Of a stretch of 49,930 nucleotides of DNA, positions 34,864 through 41,740 are shown piece by piece. Under the pieces are notes generated by a model. The model had not been told where the DNA came from and searched no databases. It was given only the letters and a program-made list of their open reading frames with translations. Source of the stretch: Helicobacter cinaedi CCUG 18818 = ATCC BAA-847 (GTDB taxonomy: Bacteria; Campylobacterota; Campylobacteria; Campylobacterales; Helicobacteraceae). The position numbers and the translations under genes are program-made. The stretch lies in the NCBI RefSeq assembly GCF_000155475.1, contig NZ_DS990391.1, forward strand, positions 1-49,930, given 5' to 3'. How positions within the stretch are numbered: position 1 is the first letter of the stretch; every line of letters begins with the position of its first letter.

Positions 34864-34990
34864 ATCAATTCCCTTTCGGGTCCTAAACTGACACCAGAGT
34901 AAAAAATACTCCATAAAGGGATTGATTAAACAAGAAAGCCCCACAAGGGACTTATGTTTAAAAATCCCTTGCTGGAACATTTTAAACCAC
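34864..34990 (-). promoter_or_regulatory. Long structured leader of the membrane protein gene
   Basis: ATCAATTCCCTTT and AAAGGGATTGAT pair with a one-base bulge around a smaller stem. AAGGGA/TCCCTT and CCACGACAAGCGTGG hairpins follow. No coding frame. Confidence 0.5.
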
Positions 34991-35009
34991 GACAAGCGTG
35001 GTTTTTAAC

Positions 35010-35345
35010 TTAAATTCCAAAGAAGTCAAACAGAGTTGCCCCTGTTTGAACTTCTTCAGTTTTTGGACGGGGATAGTGTCCTATGCTCCCGTCTTCTTTT
35101 AGCTCAATTTCTGAGCTGATGTTTATCACCCAGTGCTGGAACGCAATGTGCGCTTCAGCAAATGTGTCAAAAACAACAGAATAGTCCTCTTCCCCTTTTT
35201 CATACTCAGTAACGATGAATTTGCCATTCTTAAGCCTATCCAAAGAGATGAGAGTGCCATACTCAGTGCGAGCTTCCATATAACCTTGGAATCCGCTAAA
35301 TTGACCTTTAAATAGGTCTGATTGGAAATTTTGAGTTGCTGACAT
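35010..35345 (-). CDS. Hypothetical protein, 111 residues
   Basis: MSATQNFQSDLFKGQFSGFQGYMEARTEYG... Beta-rich, possibly a small barrel (GTLISLDRLKNGKFIVTEYEKG), ending in a hydrophobic GATLFDFFGI. That short aromatic C-terminus could be a protein-binding tip. Unrecognised. Confidence 0.6.
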   Translation of the reverse strand: MSATQNFQSDLFKGQFSGFQGYMEARTEYGTLISLDRLKNGKFIVTEYEKGEEDYSVVFDTFAEAHIAFQHWVINISSEIELKEDGSIGHYPRPKTEEVQTGATLFDFFGI

Positions 35346-35378
35346 GATATGTCCTTTCTCTGCCTTCTAGCAGAATCA

Positions 35379-35556
35379 CTATTCGTTCTCCAACGAATAG
35401 GAGCATTCCGCAAGGATTCCACCGCCCACAAGGACAATAGAAAAAATGTCCTTGCGAACTAAAAAACTGAATCCAGAAGTATTTCTACTCCAAAGAAGGC
35501 TCTTGTCCCAGAGGACATAAAGCTTAAGCCCTCTTGGGAATAAATTACACCGAAGT
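35379..35556 (-). other. Structured spacer with several perfect stems
   Basis: CTATTCGTT-CTCC-AACGAATAG (35379-35400) and AAGGACA/TGTCCTT-type and CTCTTG/CAAGAG-type stems fill the gap between two minus-strand genes. No coding frame. Confidence 0.5.
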
Positions 35557-35557
35557 G

Positions 35558-35752
35558 CTAGGGCTTTTTTAAGCCCTCTATAATCTCCTCAAGCCAAATT
35601 AATGGCTGGGAGATTATAAAATTTAGGAAGCGGATAAATCCGATCTTCCCCTTAAAATTGTGAAGCGCATACTTAATGCTAAAAGCACTAAGCACAATCC
35701 CCACGATCAGGTAGGCTGTTGCCATTGTCCCTACAATTTCAAGGAAACTCAT
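35558..35752 (-). CDS. Small membrane protein, 64 residues
   Basis: MSFLEIVGTMATAYLIVGIVLSAFSI carries one clear transmembrane helix near residues 8-27. It is followed by a basic stretch and a second amphipathic segment (GFIRFLNFIISQPLIWLEEII). The start overlaps the stop of the upstream gene (ATGA). Role unknown. Confidence 0.6.
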   Translation of the reverse strand: MSFLEIVGTMATAYLIVGIVLSAFSIKYALHNFKGKIGFIRFLNFIISQPLIWLEEIIEGLKKP

Positions 35753-36009
35753 ATAAGCCCCCTTGAATGGAGAAGTTGATACTCCTCATCAGAGATGAGA
35801 TTCTCTTCTCCCCTTCTATAGGTTGTGACTAATCTAGCCCCATATACTCCAGCACGCTCTAAAACTACGACAATATTTGTCATATCATCGTAGTATTTTT
35901 GTGCCTTTGCGATATGGTTTCCGCCAACCTCAAAAAGGAGATTTTTTGCTGCAATAGAGTATCCCCAAAGGAGATACTTACCGAAAAGGCATAAAAAGCC
36001 TAATGACAT
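35749..36009 (-). CDS. Hypothetical protein at the head of the right minus-strand block
   Basis: The body is KNLLFEVGGNHIAKAQKYYDDM, VVVLERAGVYGARLVTTYRRGEENLIS. An upstream reading to 36066 is open only because it runs through repeat copy B, so I start at ATG 36009 (MSLGFLCLFG), although this too is inside the repeat and lacks a clear ribosome site. The stop overlaps the next ATG. Unrecognised. Confidence 0.5.
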   Translation of the reverse strand: MSLGFLCLFGKYLLWGYSIAAKNLLFEVGGNHIAKAQKYYDDMTNIVVVLERAGVYGARLVTTYRRGEENLISDEEYQLLHSRGLI

Positions 36010-36280
36010 ATCTGCAACAGCAGATAGCCTATATCTACAAGTTATCATCTTGTAGCTGTAAGACATCTATGGTCTTACCACTGAGTAGCTCGTAGGTTTT
36101 CCTACGCCGTCCCCATTGTTTTGATGAGAAATAAAAGCCCAATGGGCTGAAAGCGCTACTTGGCATGTTTTACCGCTTCTAATGAACGGAACGCACTTTA
36201 CGAAAATGTGAAAGGCGATATATCTTTTCTTGAAAAAAAAGAGAAGATAAAAAATTTATGCTTGGGTCTTAGCTGAAAAA
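35987..36280. ncRNA. ~290-nt structured repeat, copy B
   Basis: Same elements as copy A. Stem changes keep pairing: TCTGC-AACA-GCAGA (A: TCTGT/ACAGA), AGCCC-AAT-GGGCT (A: ATGCAA/TTGCAT), CAC/GTG (A: CGC/GCG), TATCTTTTCTT/AAGAGAAGATA (A: ATCTAATTCTT/AAGAATTGAGAT). CTACAAG/CTTGTAG, GTAGG-TTTT-CCTAC and most of the linking text are identical. It lies upstream of the right minus-strand block. Confidence 0.7.
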
Positions 36281-36604
36281 GATTAACAAGGTCAATAATA
36301 ATTCACAAAAAAATATACTTAGCACTAACAAACTTTGGGGCTAATTTTTCAGCAGAATTTCAACAAAAGAATAAAATAGCCCTTTGAAAATCCTCTTTTT
36401 TTAGTAATTTTTAGTGCTTTTGACATCATTTTGTGAAGTTTTTGACGCCATTTTGTGAATCAGCCCCACTTGTCATCAATATACATAATATGTTTCTTCT
36501 ATAAGATTCTCCATAAGTTGATCAAATTCAATATTTTATTTATAAGTGTTTTATAAGAAAATGCACGCACGAACACTTTTTTCCAACACAACCTCCCATT
36601 TGAC
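36281..36604. other. A+T-rich non-coding region with candidate iterons
   Basis: No gene. TTTTGAC(AT/GC)CATTTTGTGAA occurs twice, at 36418-36437 and 36440-36459, with a 22-bp period (two helical turns). An inverted TTCACAAAA lies at 36302-36310. The A+T-rich surroundings and a replication-initiator-like gene 2 kb downstream make this a candidate origin. Confidence 0.5.
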
Positions 36605-36979
36605 TTGATATTTTTTGCTATCAAAGAAGGAAGCTATTCAGCCTTCTCCTCCCAAAAATCTCATTTGAAAAAGCCTAAGCCTTTTGGCACAATACATTCA
36701 CAAAAAACACTTAAGAAGTTTGCAGTGTTAGTTACAGAAATTAATCAAATCATCTCGCTTGCACTTGAAACAGTAAAGATTCTAGAAGACAAAAGCGACA
36801 CACAAGTCGCAATTTCTATTCTTAGGAGCATTGCCAAAAAAGGTAACGAAATCGTTATGGAAGCAATGCTAGAAGCAGAGCTCACAGAAGACACAAGCGA
36901 GGAGTGGCTTAAGCTAGAAGGGCTAAAAGCTAACTTCTCCTTTGACAGCAACCTTATCAAACAAGGAGAGGCACAATGA
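36605..36979 (+). CDS. Hypothetical helical protein, start uncertain
   Basis: The first possible start is a TTG at 36605 without a good ribosome site. The convincing part begins near KKFAVLVTEINQIISLALETVK. Acidic helical C-terminus (MLEAELTEDTSEEWLKLEG). Its stop overlaps the ATG of the next gene (ATGA). No family is recognised. It begins the plus-strand run leading to the replication initiator. Confidence 0.5.
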   Translation: MIFFAIKEGSYSAFSSQKSHLKKPKPFGTIHSQKTLKKFAVLVTEINQIISLALETVKILEDKSDTQVAISILRSIAKKGNEIVMEAMLEAELTEDTSEEWLKLEGLKANFSFDSNLIKQGEAQ

Positions 36980-37311
36980 GCACATCAAGACAGAACTTAG
37001 ATGAAAGAGCATCTAAGATTTTAGCAGAATACAATAAGCTACAACAAGATTATGAAGCTTTTAGAGAGCAAAGAAAAGTTCTCCTAGATGAGCTTAAATC
37101 AAGAATCTCCCATACAGCAAAACTAAGATGCTATATGCGAGAAAACAAAAAAGAAAAATTCAAACGAACCTATGGTGCTACGCAAATAGGCATTCCAAGG
37201 CAAGGTTACACTCCTGCTGACTTAAGCATTCATCTTGGTTCGCATTTTTCAATATTCAATATGTCAAGCATACCTACTTCACATCTTGTGAAAGAGGATT
37301 GGATATTGTGA
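36976..37311 (+). CDS. Hypothetical protein, 111 residues
   Basis: MSTSRQNLDERASKILAEYNKL after an AAGGAG site within the previous gene. The coiled N-terminal half is followed by a basic stretch (RENKKEKFKRTYGATQIGIPRQG). The stop overlaps a GTG start (GTGA). Unknown function. Confidence 0.6.
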   Translation: MSTSRQNLDERASKILAEYNKLQQDYEAFREQRKVLLDELKSRISHTAKLRCYMRENKKEKFKRTYGATQIGIPRQGYTPADLSIHLGSHFSIFNMSSIPTSHLVKEDWIL

Positions 37312-37997
37312 AAAAGAGCCAAGATTGTTTTAGTTTTATAGAGCCTAATGGCAAAGAATATCTTTTTGAGTTTTCTCCAATGCGTGAAATGAAATTTAGC
37401 TTTAGAGCTACGCCTTTCAGCAGAGATTTGTATGATTATGCAGGAATCTTAAAAGAGCTAGGAGAGTATGGCAATCTACACTATAACAAAATAGACATTG
37501 CCAAAGCCTTTGAGAAAAAGGATTGTGTGATTGTTGTTGCCGATGATTTTCAACAAGCTTATGAGAAGACTAAGAAAAAAGGCTTATCACTTAAAGGATT
37601 GACTTCACTTGTGAAAATAGAACATAGTAATGGCGATATTCAATATCGCAGAGCTTGGGAATACAATTTAGATTCTAAAGGTAATCCCTTTCCTATTGAG
37701 CTTTTAGGCTTAGGCAAAGGCTCTTTGAAGCTAGGCTATATCCACGACAAAGAGACTGAAAGGTATGAAAAGCGTTTGGAACTTATAGAAAAAGTCTATG
37801 AAAATATTCAATATGCTGAAGCACTTGCTAATAAGTTTAACATCAAAGTTTCTCGTTTGATTTCTGAAATACAAGAAGGTAAGATTGATGTCGTGTTTGG
37901 CTATATGCAAGGTTGGCTACAAATCTTGCGTTTTCCAAATGAAAACTTTAGAGAAAGCCAAGCATACTTGGCATATCAAAAGTGGCTTGAAAGCTAG
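37308..37997 (+). CDS. Hypothetical protein, 229 residues
   Basis: I take GTG 37308 (overlapping the upstream stop, about 10 nt after GAGG) rather than the TTG at 37299. Soluble, with a beta-rich N-terminus (CFSFIEPNGKEYLFEFSPMREMKFSF) and a helical C-terminus (IEKVYENIQYAEALANKFNI). No family is recognised. The KilAC gene follows 8 bp later after AGGAGG. Confidence 0.6.
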   Translation: MKKSQDCFSFIEPNGKEYLFEFSPMREMKFSFRATPFSRDLYDYAGILKELGEYGNLHYNKIDIAKAFEKKDCVIVVADDFQQAYEKTKKKGLSLKGLTSLVKIEHSNGDIQYRRAWEYNLDSKGNPFPIELLGLGKGSLKLGYIHDKETERYEKRLELIEKVYENIQYAEALANKFNIKVSRLISEIQEGKIDVVFGYMQGWLQILRFPNENFRESQAYLAYQKWLES

Positions 37998-38005
37998 GAG
38001 GAATT

Positions 38006-38414
38006 ATGACACAAGATTTTAAGGCACTAGAAGCAGAAAACAAGCTTATCAAAAAGAAATTTCAACAAACTAAAGAAGCTGTGGAGTTTTTTCACGATAT
38101 GGCAAAAAACACCATACAGAGCATTTGATATGCAAGAAGCCGCTAAGGCTCTAGGCGTTAAAGGAATGGACAAAAACAGACTATATGCGTTTTTGCGGAA
38201 TGAAGGCGTTTTTATGAGTAATAATCAGCCATACCAAGAATACATTGACAAAGGCTACTTCACAGCTGTAGTAAGAAATAAGCCTATTAGCTATGGCTTA
38301 GAAACAAGAGTGAAAGCACTTGTATTCCCAGATGGTTTGAAATTTATTCATTCTTTGCTTAAAAAACATACCAAAAAGAGCTTAAAAGTAACAAACCATA
38401 GTGAGATGCTCTAA
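38006..38414 (+). pseudogene. KilAC-domain phage/plasmid antirepressor, frameshifted
   Basis: ATG 38006 after AGGAGG opens a coiled start (MTQDFKALEAENKLIKKKF). After a slip near 38115-38130 the frame gives FDMQEAAKALGVKGMDKNRLYAFLRNEGVFMSNNQPYQEYIDKGYF and RVKALVFPDGLKFIHSLL, the standard KilAC C-terminal domain of Ant-type antirepressors. The usual N-terminal partner domain is missing. Next to the replication genes it may act as a regulator. Confidence 0.8.
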
Positions 38415-38458
38415 TCAAATAAAAACGAAAAATAAGCCAAATAAAGAGCTTTTTTCGT

Positions 38459-38520
38459 ATGATTTGTTAGATTTTTTCCTTGAGATTGCAGAAAAAGAAA
38501 GCATGCAGATGATTTGTTAG
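38459..38520. repeat. 12-bp direct repeats upstream of the initiator gene
   Basis: ATGATTTGTTAG occurs at 38459-38470 and 38509-38520, 50 bp apart, each followed by G/ATT. They may be initiator-binding sites or the scar of a small duplication. No gene in 38415-38628. Confidence 0.45.
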
Positions 38521-38628
38521 GATTCTTTGGCTACTATCCCACAAAAGCAAAAGAATGAGCCTAAAAACACAATGGCACAAAATAAGTGCTAAGTTTTATT
38601 GTGCCTTAAAAACAGGAGATTAAAAAGA

Positions 38629-39747
38629 TTGAATTGCTTAGACAAAAAAAAGTCAATCAGCATTGAGGAAAACAATGAGATTGATGAAACCATCATCAAA
38701 AACGCGATAAAAGACATTGAGTATTCTCCAAGCAAATTCGCAAGGATACCTAGCGTATCGCATTTGCCTGAAGTTGCAAAAAAGATTCACTCACTTGCTC
38801 CTACGATGACAGAGTGCAGAATCCCTATTTTTGTGCCATTAACCAAAGTGAGCGAGACTTCAGACATCTACCTTGATTTTAAGAAAAACAAAGGCGTAAG
38901 AAAGTTAGACACACCTTGGGGGAAAGCATTTGTGCGTGGGCGTGTTTTACTTACACAAACGCATAGAGATATTTTAGATAGTGCTATTATTTGTGCTGAA
39001 AAGATAAGTTACTCGCAAATTGATGGCTCTATTCAGGTGTATTTTTACGCAAATAAAGCCTTAGAGTATTATTCAGATAAAAAAGGAAGCAGAAACACTG
39101 AGTGGCTTGTAACAATGCTAGAGCAGATACGAGACACTGTCATCAAGTATCAATCTAAAAGCGATAATGGCAGAAGAAATATTTCATTTGACTTTAATAT
39201 TATCCGCCGCATTGTGTTTTCAGAAAGCAATGGTATGTTCTTTTTGGAGTTTGATCCTAGCTATGTGGCATTCTATCAAACAGAAATGAGTGTATGCTAT
39301 AAAAGCATTATGCCTGAAATACTTAGTTGTGAAAGCGGTATTGTAAAGTCTATGATACGCTTTTTTGTTACACATAAAGAAATAATCATAGGGCTTGACA
39401 AGCTCTTAGAGTCTATCGGTTGTCCGCTTGATATAGAAACACAAGGTAGAAAATATTATCGTGTGATTAATAGCATAGAAGAAAGCAGAGAGTTACTAGA
39501 GGATTTGGGCATAATTTACAACAAGAAAGAAAAGATTTTTACTTTCAAAAGGCAAGATAATGTTTTTATACAAGGCTCATCATTGCAGAACCCAAACAAG
39601 GAAATAGCAATCAAGGCTCTTAGTAAATCAACACAAGAGAAAAATGAGTGGCAAATTCCTCCATTCAGCACACCTAAAAAGAGCAAAAACTCTAAGGCAA
39701 AAGTGTTTCAAGAGCCTTCATTGCTCCCTGAAGAATACCTAGCTTGA
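38629..39747 (+). CDS. Probable plasmid replication initiator (TrfA/RepA-like)
   Basis: 372 residues. The TTG at 38629 lies 10 nt after AGGAG, which I prefer to an upstream TTG. The segment RVLLTQTHRDILDSAIICA, then IQVYFYANKALEYY and WLVTMLEQIRDTVIKYQ, resembles the winged-helix arrangement of TrfA/RepA-type initiators, followed by a second domain (EILSCESGIVKSMIRFF). The setting (iteron-like repeats, KilAC regulator, SSB-tip protein) supports it. Confidence is moderate because no diagnostic residue is known to me. Confidence 0.5.
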   Translation: MNCLDKKKSISIEENNEIDETIIKNAIKDIEYSPSKFARIPSVSHLPEVAKKIHSLAPTMTECRIPIFVPLTKVSETSDIYLDFKKNKGVRKLDTPWGKAFVRGRVLLTQTHRDILDSAIICAEKISYSQIDGSIQVYFYANKALEYYSDKKGSRNTEWLVTMLEQIRDTVIKYQSKSDNGRRNISFDFNIIRRIVFSESNGMFFLEFDPSYVAFYQTEMSVCYKSIMPEILSCESGIVKSMIRFFVTHKEIIIGLDKLLESIGCPLDIETQGRKYYRVINSIEESRELLEDLGIIYNKKEKIFTFKRQDNVFIQGSSLQNPNKEIAIKALSKSTQEKNEWQIPPFSTPKKSKNSKAKVFQEPSLLPEEYLA

Positions 39748-39756
39748 AAGGATTAA

Positions 39757-39962
39757 ATGAGTATTACACCAAAAAAATGTATTTCTTTTTGAGATGTCCT
39801 AAATGCAGGAGAAAACTCAAGGCTTCTTTTATCAAAGATGCCATTGCAGAGTGTTTTGCAATGGGTGAAAGTTTTGAATATAATTGCAGACATTGTAGCC
39901 ACGATTTTGTAGCAAGTTGCAATGTTAGAGTGGTTGCAAAAAATAAGCCACTTGACAAATAA
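39757..39962 (+). pseudogene. Small zinc-ribbon protein, probable one-base frameshift
   Basis: AAAGGA lies 5 nt before ATG 39757 (MSITPKK), which stops quickly unless the A7 run at 39771-39777 gains one base. It then continues as MYFFLRCPKCRRKLK...YNCRHCSHDFVA. Two CxxC pairs make a zinc ribbon. A TTG at 39744 gives the same C-terminal part without a slip, so the gene may be intact. Confidence 0.55.
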
Positions 39963-40050
39963 TGATTTCGTTGAGCGAAATGGGTTCAAACGCCCTTGTG
40001 TGTGGATTATTTTTACTTTTTTTTTGAAAAAAATCACATTTCAAAAAGCT

Positions 40051-40073
40051 AAACCAAGCCGTAGGCTTAGTTT
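40051..40073. terminator. Hairpin between convergent genes
   Basis: AAACCAAGCC-GTA-GGCTTAGTTT (one mismatch) lies between the stops at 39962 and 40080. It probably terminates one or both transcripts. Confidence 0.5.
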
Positions 40074-40079
40074 ATAGGC

Positions 40080-40439
40080 TTAGAATGGAAGCTCATATTC
40101 TTCCTTATTCTCTGCCTGAGGGGCTGGAGATTGTTGTGGTTGTTGCATATTTTGTGTAGCCGAAGCTTGTGGATTCATTTCTCCACTTTGCTCTGCAATG
40201 CTTGGTGTTGAAAAAATATTATCTTCTAGCATATTCTCTTCAACAACTTGAGCTTGTGGTTATGGAAGCTGTTGTGTCTGAGCTTGAGGTTGTTGTTGCA
40301 TACCTGCATTAATTTCGTTTTGAATGGCTTGCTCGTATGATGAGCCTCCACCTTGACCCTCAGACATAGGACCTGCATAATGTCCATTTTGCACATCTTG
40401 CCCGTATTCTTGTTGTGTCTTGTTTTTCTTATTCAACAT
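40080..40439 (-). pseudogene. Gln/Pro-rich disordered protein ending in an SSB-like tip
   Basis: From ATG 40439 after AAGGATG the frame reads MLNKKNKTQQEYGQDVQNG, through Gln-rich stretches to ENKEEYELPF at the end. TAA at 40260-40262 (LP-stop-PQAQ) interrupts it at a likely Gln. The C-terminal tip (acidic residues, then hydrophobic, Pro, Phe) is the hallmark of SSB proteins, where it recruits replication and repair enzymes. There is no OB fold, so it would bind SSB partners without binding DNA. The start overlaps the stop of the membrane protein gene. Confidence 0.6.
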
Positions 40440-41099
40440 TCTTCATCCTTTTTATTTTGTTTTTCGTATGTTTCAATGTTCTTTTTGAGAACACTCCTTC
40501 TTTCTGAAACCGTAGCCATAAAAATAAGGCTAATCAAAAGTATTAGGGCAATTTCCCACAATACACCCTGCATCACTTCCCCATGAAAAGCATCTTGCTG
40601 GTATATGTGAATGTGGCTCATAAAAGTATGAACCACAAAGAACAAAGCACCATATATCCAAGCCTCAAGGATAAGCTCAAGACGAGAGACAAGCTTAATT
40701 TGTTCGCCTATCTTGTTTCCAAGATTTAGCTTGTTTATTCTGTCAGCCTCTTTTACTTTGCTTGAATACTCTAGGTATTTTTTTTGCAAAAAATCTACCC
40801 AAAAATGCTTCCTTTGGTGTTATGGAAATCTTGTTTTCTTTTTATTTTGCCTCAAGAAACAAGCGATCCATATCAACAGATTTTGTCTGTGGGGGGATTG
40901 TGCTTCCCCATCTTACCACAGATAGTTTTCTTTGTGTCAAAAACAACAATGGATGAATCCAAATGGCTACAAGTAAAACTCCAACAGAGAATGGTTCCTC
41001 CGCTAAATACGCTGCAGTAAATGCAATTATTACAAAATGGTATAGCATCAAAAAAATATTACATATCCTCAATGCTATGCCTAATGAAAGATTTTTCAC
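40433..41099 (-). pseudogene. Multi-pass membrane protein, one nonsense codon and one slip
   Basis: Starts MKNLSLGIALRICNIFLMLYH after AAAAGGAG, with two hydrophobic segments in the first half. Then comes TAA (40842-40844) and, in frame, KENKISITPKEAFLGRFF. A slip in the A8 run near 40790 leads into YLEYSSKVKEADRINKL with two more segments (WIYGALFFVVHTF, WEIALILLISLIFM). About 220 residues and four helices. Unknown; perhaps an envelope part of the transfer system. Confidence 0.6.
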
Positions 41100-41122
41100 T
41101 AGGCACTCCTTTTGGTATATTT

Positions 41123-41471
41123 ATGATTAATAATACAAAAAAAGCTAAAAAAAGCAAACAGGGGGAGCAAACTTTTTGAAGCAACAATACAGCGTATCAA
41201 GGAAATTGATTCAGAGATCAAAGATACATCAGAGCTGTTGCAGAAAGAAGCCTACAAAACATACAGCAAATATCTTGTGGAAATTCTCTTTTCTTATCCC
41301 TATACAAAAATAGAATCCGTAGAGAAAAAACTAAAGTGTCACAGGCAAACCGCTTCAAATCATCTCAATGTTTGCGAAAAATTAGGGATTTTACGCAATG
41401 TAAGGTTGGGAAGAAATAAATATTTTGTAAATCTAAGACTTTTTGATATTCTACAAAAAGAACTTCTGTGA
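41123..41471 (+). pseudogene. Winged-helix protein like the C-terminal domain of Fic proteins
   Basis: The well-readable part is KYLVEILFSYPYTKIESVEKKLKCHRQTASNHLNVCEKLGILRNV...GRNKYFVN, the winged helix that follows the Fic core in many Fic proteins. Upstream in frame is LFEATIQRIKEIDSEIKD; an ATG at 41123 (MINNTKKAKK) joins only if the G5 run near 41161 slips. No Fic core is present, so it is either a remnant or a small stand-alone regulator. Confidence 0.6.
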
Positions 41472-41475
41472 ATTC

Positions 41476-41510
41476 AATATGTCGAAAAAAATGATTTTTT
41501 TCGACATATT
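41476..41510. terminator. 16-bp perfect inverted repeat with A7/T7 core
   Basis: AATATGTCGAAAAAAA-TGA-TTTTTTTCGACATATT starts 5 bp after the stop at 41471. This could terminate in either direction or serve as an operator. The rest of 41511-41740 is A+T-rich with no gene. Confidence 0.6.
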
Positions 41511-41740
41511 CCAAAGATATAGTGAAATTTTTCATTTTTTCCACTTTCTAGTTTCCTTTTTTGTGATAGGATCCAGCAAATTCTGCTACATAGAAGTTTT
41601 CCTCAAAACAATACAGAACAAAAGACCATAGGAATATATAGCATTGCAGGTGCATACTCAGATTTTATTTATGCCCTAGCAATTTCCTATATATTCTCAT
41701 TAATGTTATAAAAATAAGAAAATAAACAAAGGAGTAAAGT

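Noticed and set aside
18650-36000. CRISPR array, suggested by many similar short palindromes
   Set aside because: The stems differ in sequence, spacing is irregular, most lie inside genes, and there are no cas genes other than the stand-alone Cas4-like nuclease.
35749-36066. Longer N-terminus (MSYSYKMITCRYRL...) for the 35749 gene
   Set aside because: The extra residues are an accidental reading through the conserved repeat copy B, which has the same open reading in copy A without a gene behind it.
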